Source: Streptacidiphilus jiangxiensis (GTDB taxonomy: Bacteria > Actinomycetota > Actinomycetes > Streptomycetales > Streptomycetaceae). From it: 64,000 nucleotides of DNA. This document shows positions 39,419 through 52,444 of the stretch, piece by piece. Made by a program: the position numbers and the translations under genes. The notes beneath the pieces are model-generated. The model saw only the letters and a program-made list of their open reading frames with translations, ran no database searches and had not been told where the DNA came from. Location of the stretch: NCBI RefSeq assembly GCF_900109465.1, contig NZ_FOAZ01000012.1, positions 62,001 through 126,000 on the forward strand. The letters run 5' to 3'. Within the stretch, counting starts at the first letter, position 1; every line of letters begins with the position of its first letter.

Positions 39419-40845
39419 GATTCCCGGCTCCTGATGGCGTACCAGCCGGCCGTCAGGGCCGCCGTGATGGGGACGATCAGCAGGATCGTCCAACGACCGA
39501 CCGTGCCGCCGGAGACGCCCATCTCGACGACGACGAAGAGCAGGAACGCGATCGTGACGAGCTCGACCCAGGGCGAGAAGCCCAGGCGGTAGGAGGGGCG
39601 CTCCGCGTGGCCCGCACGGGCGCGGCGGACGAAGAGGGCGTGGCAGACCATGATCATGATCCAGGTGGAGATGACGCCCAGCGAGGCGATGTTGACCACG
39701 ATCTCGAAGGCCTCGCCCGGCAGCCAGGCGTTGAGCCCGACGCCGATCAGTGCCGCGCCCGCCGTCAGGAAGATGCCGCCGTAGGGCACCGCGCGAGCGG
39801 ACATCCGGCCGGTGAAGGCCGGCGCGGAGCCGGACGCGGCCAGCGAGCGCAGGATGCGGCCGGTGGAGTAGAGGCCGGAGTTGAGGCTGGACATGGCCGC
39901 CGTCAGCACGACGGCGTTCATGATGCCGCCGATGCCCGGCACGCCCAGCTTGGCGAAGACCGTGACGAAGGGGCTCTCCGAGGCGGAGTACGAGCTCCAC
40001 GGGAGCAGCAGCACCAGCATGACGATGGAGCCGACGTAGAAGACGAGGATGCGCCAGGTGATCGAGTTGATCGCCTTGGGGACGATCTTCGCCGGCTCGG
40101 CCGTCTCGCCCGCCGTGACGCCGACCATCTCGATCGCCGCGTAAGCGAAGACGACGCTCTGCAGCACCACGATCATCTGGACCACGCCGCGCGGGAACCA
40201 CCCGCCGTTGTCGCTGATCATGTGCAGGCCCGGCACCTGGCCGGCGATCGGGTGCTGGGTGGCCAGCAGCACCACGCCCACCACCAGGAAGAGCACGATC
40301 GCCGCGACCTTGACGATGGCGAACCAGAACTCCATCTCGCCGAAGAGCCGTACCGAGATCAGGTTGATCGAGAGCACCACGGCCAGCGCGACCAGCGCCA
40401 GCACCCACTGCGGGACGGAGGTGAAGGCGTCCCAGTAGTGCACGTAGAGGGCGACGGCGGTGATGTCCGCCATTCCGGTGGTCGACCAGTTCAGCACGTA
40501 CATCCAGCCCGCGATGTACGCGCCCTTCTCGCCCAGGAACTCCCGCGCGTAGCTGACGAACGAGCCCGACGAGGGCCGGTGCAGCACCAGCTCGCCGAGC
40601 GCGCGCACCACCAGGAACGCGAAGACACCCGCCACCGCGTAGGAGATCGCCAGCGAGGGCCCCGCCTTGGCCAGGTTGCCGCCCGCGCCGAGGAAGAGAC
40701 CGGTGCCGATCGCACCGCCGATGGCGATCATGCTGATGTGGCGCGGCTTCAGCGTCTTGGCATAGCCGGCGTCGCCGTCGTCGTGGAGGTCGACGTCGGC
40801 GTGCTGGGAGGTGGCGCCGGACGTGGTCTGCGGGTCGGTGCTCAC
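39415..40845 (-). CDS. Amino-acid permease (AAT/APC family, asparagine-permease-like)
   Basis: 476 residues from a GTG preceded by AAAGG. Twelve hydrophobic segments; first-helix motif AIGGAIGTGLFLGAGGNLAKAGP and the family segment SSGSFVSYAREFLG. The pattern is closest to AnsP/GabP-type permeases that import asparagine or related amino acids with protons; the exact substrate is not settled. The cytoplasmic N-terminus is acidic (HADVDLHDDGDAGYAKTLKP). Confidence 0.9.
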   Translation of the reverse strand: MSTDPQTTSGATSQHADVDLHDDGDAGYAKTLKPRHISMIAIGGAIGTGLFLGAGGNLAKAGPSLAISYAVAGVFAFLVVRALGELVLHRPSSGSFVSYAREFLGEKGAYIAGWMYVLNWSTTGMADITAVALYVHYWDAFTSVPQWVLALVALAVVLSINLISVRLFGEMEFWFAIVKVAAIVLFLVVGVVLLATQHPIAGQVPGLHMISDNGGWFPRGVVQMIVVLQSVVFAYAAIEMVGVTAGETAEPAKIVPKAINSITWRILVFYVGSIVMLVLLLPWSSYSASESPFVTVFAKLGVPGIGGIMNAVVLTAAMSSLNSGLYSTGRILRSLAASGSAPAFTGRMSARAVPYGGIFLTAGAALIGVGLNAWLPGEAFEIVVNIASLGVISTWIMIMVCHALFVRRARAGHAERPSYRLGFSPWVELVTIAFLLFVVVEMGVSGGTVGRWTILLIVPITAALTAGWYAIRSRES

Positions 40846-40882
40846 AGGGGCCTTTCGTGACGGGGGCGTGACGGGAGGCGGC

Positions 40883-42472
40883 TCAGCGTTCGCTGCGCAG
40901 GTCGAGCTGGCGGATGACGCGGTCGACGAGCTCCGGGTCGGCTCCCGGCTCCATCCGGGCCACCTGCATCTCCTCGCGGGAGGCGGCGAGCATCTCGGAC
41001 TCGACCCGGCGCAGGGTCTTGAAGGCCCGGACGCGCTGCTTCCACTCCTCGCGCTGCTGTTCGTCGTAGATGTCGGGGCGGCTGCGGGCCAGCCGGTCGA
41101 CCTGCCGCTGCTTGAGGCGGTCGACGAGCTCGTCCGGCAGCTCCTCGTGCGTCGCCATCTCCTTCAGACGCACCAGCCCGGCCCGGGAGGCCCGGTACCA
41201 CAGGCGCCGCTCCTCGTGGTCCTCCGCGTCCTCGTCCCGGCCCAGGTGCAGCCAGCGCACGACCAGCGGCAGCGTCAGGCCCTGGACCACGAGCGTGAAG
41301 ATGACCACGGAGAAGGCGATGAAGACGATCTCGTAGCGCAGCGGGAACGGCTTGCCGTCGTGCCCGGTGAACGGGATGGCCAGCGCGAGCGCCACCGAGG
41401 CGACGCCGCGCATGCCCGCCCACCACAGCACCACGGACTCCCGCCAGCCGAGCGGCGTCACGTCTTCGCGACGGCCGAGACGCCGGTCCAACCAGGCGGC
41501 GAACCACGAGCCGGGCAGCAGCCACAGGAACCGCACGCCGACCACGACGACGATGACGAGTGCCGCGTCGCCGATCATCGAGGGCCAGCTGCTGCCGACC
41601 TCGTGCAGCACGCTGGACCACTCCAGGCCGATCAGGCCGAAGGCCATGCCGGAGATCAGCAGCTCCACGACGTCCCAGAACGCGGAGCCGACCAGGCGGA
41701 AGGAGACGTCGTCCGCGCCGACGGCCCGGTCGTTGATCCACAGCGCGCAGACCAGCACCGCCAGCACTCCGGAGCCGTGCAGCTGGTCGGCGAGCACGTA
41801 GGCGGCGAACGGGACCAGCAGGCTGAGGCCGACCTGGAGCGTCGCGTCGCTCAGCATCGCTATGACCTTGCCGCTCAGCCAGCCGATGCCGACGCCGAAG
41901 ACGAGGGCGAGCACGGCCGAGAGCAGGAGGCGCAGCGCCGCGTGGAGGGTGGAGAACTGACCGGTCACCACCGCGTCGACGGCGAGGGCGTAGACCACGA
42001 GCGCGGTGACGTCGTTGAACAGGCCCTCGGTCTCCAGGATGCCGAGCAGGCGGCGCGGCAGCCCGACGCTCTGCGCGACCGCGCCTGCCGCGATCGGGTC
42101 CGGCGGGGAGATCATCGCGCCGAGCGCCACGGCGGCGGCGACCGGCAGCGCCGGGGTGATCCAGTGCATCGCGCCCGCCACGGCCGCGGTGGTGACCAGC
42201 ACCAGGGCGACGGCCAGCAGCAGGATGACGCGCGCGTTCTGCAGGTAGTAGCGCGCCGTGGAGCGCTGCGCGGACGCGTAGATCAGCGGCGGCAGCACGA
42301 GCGGGAGGATCAGGTCCGGCTCGATGTGCACGTTCGGCACGAACGGCAGCAGCGCGAGCACGATGCCGAGGAGGGTCATCAGCACCGGCTGCGGCAGGTG
42401 GATCCGCTCGGCGAGCGGGGTGGTGACGATGGCGCAGAGAAAAACCGTGAAGAGAAGGATCAGCTGCGCCAC
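40883..42472 (-). CDS. Na+/H+ antiporter, CPA1 family
   Basis: 529 residues from a GTG. About twelve hydrophobic segments, with the CPA1 motifs ISPPDPIAAGAV and ETEGLFNDVTALVVYA (the ND pair of the ion site) and WWAGMRGVASVALALAIP. A cytoplasmic C-terminal tail of about 130 charged residues, probably helical, follows. It exchanges sodium or potassium for protons for pH and salt control. It lies just downstream of the GNAT gene. Confidence 0.93.
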   Translation of the reverse strand: MAQLILLFTVFLCAIVTTPLAERIHLPQPVLMTLLGIVLALLPFVPNVHIEPDLILPLVLPPLIYASAQRSTARYYLQNARVILLLAVALVLVTTAAVAGAMHWITPALPVAAAVALGAMISPPDPIAAGAVAQSVGLPRRLLGILETEGLFNDVTALVVYALAVDAVVTGQFSTLHAALRLLLSAVLALVFGVGIGWLSGKVIAMLSDATLQVGLSLLVPFAAYVLADQLHGSGVLAVLVCALWINDRAVGADDVSFRLVGSAFWDVVELLISGMAFGLIGLEWSSVLHEVGSSWPSMIGDAALVIVVVVGVRFLWLLPGSWFAAWLDRRLGRREDVTPLGWRESVVLWWAGMRGVASVALALAIPFTGHDGKPFPLRYEIVFIAFSVVIFTLVVQGLTLPLVVRWLHLGRDEDAEDHEERRLWYRASRAGLVRLKEMATHEELPDELVDRLKQRQVDRLARSRPDIYDEQQREEWKQRVRAFKTLRRVESEMLAASREEMQVARMEPGADPELVDRVIRQLDLRSER

Positions 42473-42479
42473 ACAGGCA

Positions 42480-42950
42480 TCATGCCAGACGTTTCGTCAT
42501 ACTCCGGTGCGGAATGCCCGCGTCGGGGTACTCCTCCCCAAAAGCGACATAACCCAAGCGCTCGTAGAAGCCGAGTGCCTGCACCTGGGCGTGCAGCTCC
42601 AGCTCCACGCCGCCGCGCTCGCGTCCCGCCGCCTCGATCGCGCGCACCAGCGCCACCCCGAGGCCGGTGCCGCGCGCCTGCTGACGCACCGCCAGCCGGC
42701 CGAGCAGCACGACGCCCTCACGGCCGGTCTCGGCCAGCGCCTGCGGACCGTGGATCAACCGGCCGGTGCCGAGCGGCGTCCCGTCCGCCGCGCGGGCGAG
42801 CACGTGGACGCTGGTGGCGTCGAGGTCGTCGTACTCCAGCTCGACGGGGACCTGCTGCTCCTCGACGAAGACCTCGTAGCGGACGCTGCGCACGTCCGCC
42901 ATGTCCGCCTCGGCCGCGACCTCGATCGAGACGTCCTCAGCTCTCCGCAC
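42480..42950 (-). CDS. GNAT-family N-acetyltransferase, ElaA-like
   Basis: 156 residues from a GTG at 42950 with GGAG seven bases upstream. ElaA-type start [20 protein letters not shown], acetyl-CoA site [21 protein letters not shown] and C-terminal [17 protein letters not shown]. Acceptor unknown. The start lies 14 bp inside the rluD 3' end, so the two are coupled. Confidence 0.87.
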   Translation of the reverse strand: MRRAEDVSIEVAAEADMADVRSVRYEVFVEEQQVPVELEYDDLDATSVHVLARAADGTPLGTGRLIHGPQALAETGREGVVLLGRLAVRQQARGTGLGVALVRAIEAAGRERGGVELELHAQVQALGFYERLGYVAFGEEYPDAGIPHRSMTKRLA

Positions 42951-43875
42951 TGATGATCTCCAGGGCGCGGGCCAGGTCGGCGGGGTAGTCGCTGGTGAAC
43001 TCGACCCACTCGCCCGTCCCCGGGTGCTGGAAGCCGAGCGAGACGGCGTGCAGCCACTGCCGGGTCAGGCCCAGGCGCTTGGCCAGGGTCGGGTCGGCGC
43101 CGTAGGTGGTGTCGCCGACGCAGGGGTGGCGCAGCGCCGACATGTGGACCCGGATCTGGTGGGTGCGGCCCGTCTCCAGCTTGATGTCCAGCAGCGAGGC
43201 GGCGCGGTAGGCCTCGATCAGGTCGTAGTGGGTGATCGACGGCTTGCCACCGGCGACGACCGCCCACTTCCAGTCGCTGCTGGGGTGGCGGTCGATCGGG
43301 GCGTCGACGGTGCCGGACAGCGGGTCCGGGTGGCCCTGGACCAGGGCGTTGTAGCGCTTCTCCGGCACCCGGTCGCGGAACTGCTGCTTGAGCGAGGTGT
43401 AGGCGTGCTCGGACTTGGCGACGACCATCAGGCCGGAGGTGCCGACGTCCAGGCGGTGCACCACGCCCTGGCGCTCGGCGGCGCCGGAGGTGGAGATGCG
43501 GTAGCCCGCCCCGGCGAGGCCGCCGATGACGGTGGGGCCGGTCCAGCCCGGGCTCGGGTGGGCGGCGACGCCGACCGGCTTGTCCACGAGGACGAAGTGC
43601 TCGTCGTCGTAGACGATCTTCATGTTGTCGATCTTCTCGGCGACGATCTGCACCGGCGCCGGCGGAGCCGGGATCTCGACCTCCAGCCAGGCGCCCGCGG
43701 TCACCCGGTCGGACTTGCCGACCTCGGCACCGTCCACGGTGACCTTGCCCTCGGCGGCCAGCTCGGCGGCCTTCGTCCGGGAGAAGCCGAACATACGGGC
43801 GATGGCGGCGTCGACACGCTCGCCCTCGAGGCCGTCGGGCACGGGCAGGGCGCGGATCTGGGGAACGGTGCTCAC
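42937..43875 (-). CDS. rluD: RluD-family 23S rRNA pseudouridine synthase
   Basis: 312 residues from a GTG at 43875. An N-terminal S4 RNA-binding domain (about 15-75) precedes the catalytic domain, with the nucleophilic Asp in [18 protein letters not shown]. RluD makes pseudouridines in helix 69. No ribosome binding site precedes the GTG and CATACT ends seven bases upstream, suggesting a leaderless transcript. Confidence 0.95.
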   Translation of the reverse strand: MSTVPQIRALPVPDGLEGERVDAAIARMFGFSRTKAAELAAEGKVTVDGAEVGKSDRVTAGAWLEVEIPAPPAPVQIVAEKIDNMKIVYDDEHFVLVDKPVGVAAHPSPGWTGPTVIGGLAGAGYRISTSGAAERQGVVHRLDVGTSGLMVVAKSEHAYTSLKQQFRDRVPEKRYNALVQGHPDPLSGTVDAPIDRHPSSDWKWAVVAGGKPSITHYDLIEAYRAASLLDIKLETGRTHQIRVHMSALRHPCVGDTTYGADPTLAKRLGLTRQWLHAVSLGFQHPGTGEWVEFTSDYPADLARALEIISAES

Positions 43876-43882
43876 CGTAACG

Positions 43883-43888
43883 AGTATG
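43883..43888 (-). promoter_or_regulatory. Probable -10 hexamer for leaderless rluD
   Basis: CATACT on the minus strand ends seven bases before the GTG, the same spacing as at hisD. No -35 of good match was seen. Confidence 0.45.
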
Positions 43889-44085
43889 CCGTATGGGAGG
43901 GGTGCACCCGGCCTTGCTGCCGCCGCCCCGAGCTGCGGCTTGTTATCTGATTTTGACCCAACTGTGCAGCCGAACGGCCTATTGGGAGTGAGAGGATGCG
44001 GACTCAATTCACGCAGGGGCGGGACGCATAAAGGTGTGCAGACCCTCCTTCGGCGTGCTCATACATCGCAGGAGGACCCACCCTC

Positions 44086-45030
44086 ATGGCTCGTTCCGTC
44101 TCGCAGCGTCTCCTCCTCGCCGGCTCCGTGGCCGTGGTCGGCTCGCTGATCCTCACGGGTTGTGGCAGCTCCAAGATCGACGGAAACACCGGTGCCGCCC
44201 CCAACGCCTCGCAGTCGGTGAACGCGGAGGGCACCGACGCGGCGCTGGTCGCCATGGTCCCGGCCGCGCTGAAGACCAAGGGCACCGTCGTCATCGGCAG
44301 CGACACCACCTACGCGCCGTCCGAGTTCAAGAACGCCCAGGGCCAGATCGTCGGCTTCGACGTGGAGCTCGGCACTGCGATCATGAAGAAGCTGGGCCTC
44401 AAGGCCGAGTTCCAGAGCGCGAGCTTCGACAGCATCCTCGGCGGCATCGTCGCGAAGAAGTACGACCTCGGCATGTCCTCCTTCACGGACAACAAGCAGC
44501 GCGAGCAGCAGGTCGACCTGGTCGACTACTACAACGCGGGCGAGGCCATCGCGACCCTGACCGGCAACCCGGACAAGCTGACCGGTCAGGCGGCCGACCT
44601 GTGCGGCATCAAGGTCTCGGTGCAGACCGCCACCACCGAGTCCGACGAGATCAAGAACGTGATCAACCCGGCCTGCAAGAAGGCGGGCAAGCCGGTCGTC
44701 CCGGGCGACGGCAACCAGTTCGACGCGCAGACCGACGCGACCTCGGCGCTGATCGCCAAGCGCGACCAGGCCATGATGGCCGACTCCCCGGTCATCGACT
44801 ACGCCGTGCAGCAGAGCAACGGCCAGCTGATCAAGATCGGCCAGGACTACAACACCGCCCCCTACGGTCTCGCCGTGCCCAAGGGCGACGGCCAGTTCGC
44901 CCAGGCCATCGCCGGCGCCATCAAGGACCTGATCCAGGACGGCACCTACAACCAGATCCTGACCAAGTGGGCCGTCCAGCCCGGCGCGATCACCGCCGAC
45001 AAGGTCGTCGTCAACGGCGCCACCAGCTGA
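44086..45030 (+). CDS. Amino-acid ABC transporter substrate-binding lipoprotein
   Basis: 314 residues. Lipoprotein signal with lipobox LTGC, lipidated Cys26. Family 3 solute-binding fold: VVIGSDTTYAPSEFKNAQG, VGFDVELGTAIMKKLG, DLGMSSFTDNKQRE. It captures a polar amino acid at the membrane surface. First of a three-gene importer with the permease and ATPase downstream. The 210 bp upstream are AT-richer and hold no gene. Confidence 0.93.
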   Translation: MARSVSQRLLLAGSVAVVGSLILTGCGSSKIDGNTGAAPNASQSVNAEGTDAALVAMVPAALKTKGTVVIGSDTTYAPSEFKNAQGQIVGFDVELGTAIMKKLGLKAEFQSASFDSILGGIVAKKYDLGMSSFTDNKQREQQVDLVDYYNAGEAIATLTGNPDKLTGQAADLCGIKVSVQTATTESDEIKNVINPACKKAGKPVVPGDGNQFDAQTDATSALIAKRDQAMMADSPVIDYAVQQSNGQLIKIGQDYNTAPYGLAVPKGDGQFAQAIAGAIKDLIQDGTYNQILTKWAVQPGAITADKVVVNGATS

Positions 45031-45067
45031 CCCGCCCCGGCACTCCCCACGTAAGGCATAGAGAATC

Positions 45068-46012
45068 GTGACGCTTCCTCAGGACGCGGCGCCCCCGGAC
45101 CGGGGGCGCCCCGAGGAGATACGGGCCGTACCCGTCCGGCACCCCGGACGCTGGGTGGCCGTGGTCGTCATCGCCGTGCTGGCGGCGATGCTCGGTCATC
45201 TGATGGTCACCAGTTCCGTCCTGCACTGGGACGTGGTCGGCCAGATCTTCACCTACCCCACCGTGCTCGCGGGCGTCGGCCGGACGCTGGAGCTGACCGC
45301 GCTGGCCATGGTGATCGGCATCGTCGGCGGCGTCCTGCTCGCCGTGATGCGCCTGTCGAAGAACCCGGTGCTCTCCGGGGCCTCCTGGATCTACATCTGG
45401 GTCTTCCGCGGCACGCCGGTCCTGGTCCAGCTGTTCTTCTGGAACTTCCTCGGTGCTCTGGTCCCCAAGGTCGGCATCGGCATCCCGTTCGGGCCGACCT
45501 TCGCCTCGTGGAACTACAACGACCTGGTCGGCCTGTTCACCGCGGCGACGCTGGCCCTCGGGCTCAACGAGGCGGCGTACTTCGCCGAGATCGTCCGCGC
45601 CGGCATCCTGTCGGTCGACGAGGGCCAGGCCGAGGCGGCCTCCTCGCTCGGGCTCACCCACGCGCAGACGCTGTGGCGGATCGTGCTGCCCCAGGCCATG
45701 CGCGTGATCATCCCGCCGGCCGGCAACGAGACCATCTCGATGCTGAAGACCACCTCACTGGTCTCCGCGATCGCGCTCGAAGAGCTGACCCGCGCCGGCC
45801 AGGACATCGCCTCGCGCACCTTCTACGAGATCCCGGCCCTGGTCGCGATCAGCTTCTGGTACCTGCTGATGACCTCGATCCTGTCCATCGGGCAGTACTA
45901 CGTCGAGCGGTACTACTCACGCGGCACCAACCGCGTCCTGCCGGACACCCCCTGGCAGAAGGTCCGCAAGAACCTGCTGAGCTTCCAGCGCCACGAGGGA
46001 GCCGTCGGATGA
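45068..46012 (+). CDS. Polar amino-acid ABC transporter permease
   Basis: 314 residues from a GTG. A hydrophilic start is followed by membrane segments and the HisM/GlnP signature [23 protein letters not shown], then [26 protein letters not shown]. It overlaps the ATPase gene by four bases (ATGA). Confidence 0.95.
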   Translation: MTLPQDAAPPDRGRPEEIRAVPVRHPGRWVAVVVIAVLAAMLGHLMVTSSVLHWDVVGQIFTYPTVLAGVGRTLELTALAMVIGIVGGVLLAVMRLSKNPVLSGASWIYIWVFRGTPVLVQLFFWNFLGALVPKVGIGIPFGPTFASWNYNDLVGLFTAATLALGLNEAAYFAEIVRAGILSVDEGQAEAASSLGLTHAQTLWRIVLPQAMRVIIPPAGNETISMLKTTSLVSAIALEELTRAGQDIASRTFYEIPALVAISFWYLLMTSILSIGQYYVERYYSRGTNRVLPDTPWQKVRKNLLSFQRHEGAVG

Positions 46013-46776
46013 GCATCGAACCCATGGTCCGCGCCGAGCAGGTGCACAAGTCCTACGGGCAGGTCGAGGTGCTCAAGGGCATCGACCTGGAGGTCCAGCC
46101 GGGGCAGGTGTTCTGCCTGGTCGGCCCGTCCGGCTCGGGCAAGTCCACCTTCCTGCGCTGCATCAACCACCTGGAGAAGATCAACGCCGGACGGCTCTAC
46201 GTCGACGGCGAGCTGGTCGGCTACCAGGAGAAGAACGGCAAGCTCCACGAGCTGCCCGACCGCGTGGTCGCGCAGAAGCGCCGGGACATCGGCATGGTGT
46301 TCCAGCGGTTCAACCTGTTCCCGCACATGACCGCGCTGGAGAACATCACCGAGGCGCCCACCCAGGTCAAGAAGGTGCCGAAGGCCCAGGCGCGCGAGCA
46401 GGCGATGGAGCTGCTGACCAAGGTCGGGCTGGCCGACAAGGCCGGAAACTACCCCTCCCAGCTCTCCGGCGGCCAGCAGCAGCGCGTCGCCATCGCCCGC
46501 GCGCTGGCGATGGAGCCCAAGCTGATGCTCTTCGACGAGCCCACCTCCGCGCTCGACCCCGAGCTGGTCGGTGACGTCCTGGACGTCATGCGCGGCCTGG
46601 CCGAGGACGGGATGACCATGATCGTGGTCACCCACGAGATGGGCTTCGCCCGGGAGGTCGGCGACTCGCTGGTCTTCATGGACGGCGGCGTCGTGGTCGA
46701 GTCCGGCCACCCCCGGGAGGTGCTCACCAACCCGCAGCACGAGCGCACCCAGGCCTTCCTGTCCAAGGTCCTGTAG
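46009..46776 (+). CDS. Polar amino-acid ABC transporter ATP-binding protein
   Basis: 255 residues. Walker [11 protein letters not shown]-loop [15 protein letters not shown], signature LSGGQQQR, Walker [15 protein letters not shown] and switch His in [11 protein letters not shown]. GlnQ/HisP-type partner of the preceding permease and binding protein. An unusual charged insert, [20 protein letters not shown], sits between Walker A and the Q-loop. Confidence 0.96.
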   Translation: MSIEPMVRAEQVHKSYGQVEVLKGIDLEVQPGQVFCLVGPSGSGKSTFLRCINHLEKINAGRLYVDGELVGYQEKNGKLHELPDRVVAQKRRDIGMVFQRFNLFPHMTALENITEAPTQVKKVPKAQAREQAMELLTKVGLADKAGNYPSQLSGGQQQRVAIARALAMEPKLMLFDEPTSALDPELVGDVLDVMRGLAEDGMTMIVVTHEMGFAREVGDSLVFMDGGVVVESGHPREVLTNPQHERTQAFLSKVL

Positions 46777-46790
46777 CCCCGCGCGACGCG

Positions 46791-46823
46791 AAAGGGCGCC
46801 CGGCCTGTGGCCGGGCGCCCTTT
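46791..46823. terminator. Bidirectional hairpin between the ABC importer and lspA
   Basis: Perfect 15-bp stem: 46791-46805 (AAAGGGCGCCCGGCC) with 46809-46823, loop TGT. The flanking A and T tracts let it work on both strands. Confidence 0.92.
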
Positions 46824-46835
46824 CACATGCACGCG

Positions 46836-47477
46836 CTACTTGTCGCGCTGCACGCTGCCGTCCGGGTTGGTGCCCAGGAAGGAGAGCAGCACGACCAGGA
46901 TGCCGCCGCAGACGATGGCCGAGTCGGCCAGGTTGAAGACGGCGAAGTGCTTGACCGAGATGAAGTCGACGACCTCGCCCCGGAACAGCCCCGGCGAGCG
47001 CATGATGCGGTCGGTCAGGTTGCCGAAGGCGCCACCCAGCAGCAGGCCGAGGGCGACCGCCCAGGGCAGGCTGTACAGACGCCGGGAGAGCCGGATGATC
47101 ACGACGATGACCGTGGCCGCGATGAGCGTGAACACGATGGTCATCGCCTGGCCCATGCCGAACGCCGCACCCGGGTTGCGGATCACCGCGAGCTGCACCC
47201 AGTCACCGATCAGGCGGATCGGGTCCTTGTGCTCCAACTGCGCGACGACCAGCAGCTTGCTGCCGAGATCCAGCAGGTAGGCGAGCAGGGCGACGCTCAG
47301 CAGCACGCCGATCCGACGCTTCTTCGCCGTCGTCTCGGGCGCTTCGTCGAGCTGCACGTCTTCTTCCGGCTCAGTCGAGGCGGGAGCGTCGGCCTCGGCG
47401 TTCTGGTGACCCTGGGTACTGATGATGCGCTCCGCGTGACCGTATCGGGTGGGCTGTCGCCGTCGAGGGTACGGCAC
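46836..47477 (-). CDS. lspA: Lipoprotein signal peptidase
   Basis: 213 residues from a GTG at 47477 with GGAGG six bases upstream. It cleaves the signal peptide of prolipoproteins in the membrane. Four membrane segments; the catalytic Asp pair is in [12 protein letters not shown] and [13 protein letters not shown] charged N-terminal extension of about 60 residues precedes the first helix, as in streptomycetes. The ribosome binding site is buried in a hairpin. Confidence 0.95.
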   Translation of the reverse strand: MPYPRRRQPTRYGHAERIISTQGHQNAEADAPASTEPEEDVQLDEAPETTAKKRRIGVLLSVALLAYLLDLGSKLLVVAQLEHKDPIRLIGDWVQLAVIRNPGAAFGMGQAMTIVFTLIAATVIVVIIRLSRRLYSLPWAVALGLLLGGAFGNLTDRIMRSPGLFRGEVVDFISVKHFAVFNLADSAIVCGGILVVLLSFLGTNPDGSVQRDK

Positions 47478-47482
47478 GCCAT

Positions 47483-47514
47483 GCCTCCGGCGCGGCCTGG
47501 GCCGCGCCGGAGGC
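47483..47514 (-). terminator. Hairpin between the TraR/DksA gene and lspA
   Basis: Perfect 14-bp stem, 47483-47496 with 47501-47514, four-base loop. It ends the upstream transcript or, on read-through, folds over the lspA ribosome binding site (complement of 47484-47489). Confidence 0.75.
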
Positions 47515-47523
47515 GGTGCCGAA

Positions 47524-47988
47524 TCAGTAACGGCGTTCCTGCTTCTGCTTGCACTCCACGCACAGCGTGGCGCGTGGGAAGGCCTGCACCCTCGCCTTGC
47601 CGATCGCCTTGCCGCAGGACTCGCAGAACCCGAACTGGGACCCGGCGATCCGCAGCAGCGCGCGCTCGGTCTGGGCGAGCATGTCGCGGGCGTTGGCCGC
47701 GAGGGAGAGCTCGTGCTCCCGCGAGATGTTCTTGGTGCCGGCATCGACCTGGTCGTCGCCCGCGCCGTCGCCGGAGTCGCGCATCAGACCGCTGACGGCC
47801 TCCTCGGCCGTCTGGATCTCGGCCCGCAGGTCCGCCGCCTCGGCCGTGAGCTCGGCCTGCAGCTCCATGACCTCCTCCGCGGTCCACGGCTCCTCGCCAG
47901 GGCGGACCGGGAGCGAGGCCGGGTCCAACCGCGCGCCGGTGGCCTGGTGGGTCGTCCGGGTGGCCGCGGTGGTCTTGTTTCGCGTCAC
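47524..47988 (-). CDS. TraR/DksA-type zinc-finger protein
   Basis: 154 residues from a GTG at 47988 with GGGGGAGAG upstream; an ATG at 48066 would add 26 residues. A coiled-coil part ([20 protein letters not shown], about 45-110) leads to a four-Cys zinc finger, [14 protein letters not shown] then CVECK. DksA-type proteins bind RNA polymerase's secondary channel with ppGpp. Whether this acidic-tip version does so is unknown. Confidence 0.88.
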   Translation of the reverse strand: MTRNKTTAATRTTHQATGARLDPASLPVRPGEEPWTAEEVMELQAELTAEAADLRAEIQTAEEAVSGLMRDSGDGAGDDQVDAGTKNISREHELSLAANARDMLAQTERALLRIAGSQFGFCESCGKAIGKARVQAFPRATLCVECKQKQERRY

Positions 47989-48066
47989 GATGCTCTCCCC
48001 CGGGTCTCCCACGGACACTCCGGCACGGCGTGTCCCGCCAGCTCGGCTCCTTGCCTTGTCCGCCAT

Positions 48067-48370
48067 TCCCTCGACCCCTTCGTGCATGACTGACCGGCAC
48101 TCTGTCGGTGCCGGAACGATAAGCCGTGGCGAATGCCACCACAACGGGACATACCGGAGTACGTCCTTCCTCTCGCCTGGCTGCACCAGTGCGGTTGCCC
48201 GGGCCGCGTGGTCCTGCAGCATGTAGGACGAGTGGACGAAGGAAGTTGTGCCCAGAACGTGACGCGATAATCGCCCGGTGTGTCCGTTACCGGCGCGTCA
48301 CCTCACGAGGGGCGCGCGCGGTAGTGCAGGAAATCACCTTGCCGCGCCCTATAGACTGCTTGGCAGCAAG
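48067..48370. other. Non-coding gap before the ileS leader
   Basis: No reading frame here has a ribosome binding site or recognisable product. A TAGACT at 48352-48357 is a good -10 hexamer for the T-box transcript, which would begin near 48364; no clear -35 is seen. Confidence 0.5.
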
Positions 48371-48632
48371 GCGTGGATGGGGACGAGTACCGCCGCACGC
48401 AGCCGATAGAGACCCGGGGACGGTGGAAGCCCGGGGGTGTGCGCAGCGGGAAGATCACCCCGGAGCCGCCGGAGGAAAGGCGCAGGTCACCCGCGCCGAG
48501 TAGAACCGGCCGCTGACCCCAATGAGGGGGTCGTGCCGCTACGGCGCGACCAAGGAGGGTGGTACCGCGGGGCGCTCGTCCGCCTCGTCCCTCCGTCGGA
48601 GACAGCAGTAGAGCCGTTCCGCCGGAGGAAGC
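48371..48632 (+). promoter_or_regulatory. T-box leader (tRNA-Ile) controlling ileS
   Basis: The conserved T-box AGGGTGGTACCGCG is at 48556-48569. Upstream lies a full Stem I: GGACGAGTA (48381-48389; GA motif and specifier-loop 5' side), AGAGA bulge (48408-48412), apical GGTGGAA (48422-48428; GNUGNRA motif) and a candidate Ile specifier ATC at 48454-48456. No U-run terminator is seen. CCCTCC (48589-48594) can pair with GGAGGG (48554-48559) or, shifted by a base, with CGGAGG of the ileS ribosome binding site (48623-48628), so control is probably translational. Confidence 0.9.
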
Positions 48633-51776
<3,144 letters not shown>

Positions 51777-51779
51777 TCC

Positions 51780-52313
51780 ATGACGGACATTCAGGTTCTG
51801 CGCGCGGCCGACCGCGTGGCCAGTCCCTGGAAGAACGGCGGCGGCGTGACCCGCGAGGTCGCGTCGTCGCCGTCGGGGACGGCGGATTTCGACTGGCGGG
51901 TCTCGCTGGCCGACGTCGCCTCCGGCGGGCCGTTCTCCTTCTTCGAGGGCATCGACCGGATCATCACCGTCGTCCAGGGCGAGGGCATGGCCCTCACCGT
52001 CGACGGGGTCGAGACGGTCGTCTCGGAGCGGTTCCGGCCGTTCGCCTTCTCCGGCGACGCGGCGACCGAGTGCCGCCTGCTGGGCGGCCCGCTGGTCGAC
52101 TTCAACGTGATGACGCGCCGCGGCGCGGTCTCGGCCGAGGTCACCATGTGCACGGACAGCACGGAGGTCACCGGCCCGGCGCTGGTGGTCGTCCTGGCCG
52201 GCAAGGCCTGGGTCGACGAGATCCCGCTCGCCGAGCTCGACGCGGCCCGCGTCGAAGAGGGCACGGTACTCGTCGATGCGAAGGGCGTGACCGCTGTGGT
52301 CACCCTGCACTAG
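51780..52313 (+). CDS. HutD/Ves-family cupin protein
   Basis: 177 residues starting just after ileS. Motifs PWKNGGGVTREVASSPSG, FDWRVSLADVASGGPFS and RIITVVQGEGMALTVDG define the HutD/Ves family of double cupins. In other bacteria HutD is linked to histidine use or cold response; here no hut genes are nearby, so the role is open. The close spacing to ileS suggests cotranscription. Confidence 0.88.
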   Translation: MTDIQVLRAADRVASPWKNGGGVTREVASSPSGTADFDWRVSLADVASGGPFSFFEGIDRIITVVQGEGMALTVDGVETVVSERFRPFAFSGDAATECRLLGGPLVDFNVMTRRGAVSAEVTMCTDSTEVTGPALVVVLAGKAWVDEIPLAELDAARVEEGTVLVDAKGVTAVVTLH

Positions 52314-52320
52314 CCCCGTC

Positions 52321-52423
52321 AGGGGCGCGAGGAACTGCGCGACAAGCCACTGATGAGCAGATGGTCCTCAACGCGCAGGGCCATCCGCACCGGGTGGTTT
52401 CTCGCGCAGTTCCTCGCGCCCCT
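52321..52423. repeat. Palindromic intergenic element, copy 1
   Basis: Perfect 22-bp inverted arms, 52321-52342 (AGGGGCGCGAGGAACTGCGC then GA) and 52402-52423, around a 59-bp interior. The interior, read on the minus strand, closely matches the interior of the copy at 61132-61235. Confidence 0.92.
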
Positions 52424-52444
52424 GGATAGTGCAACTAAAGGAAC

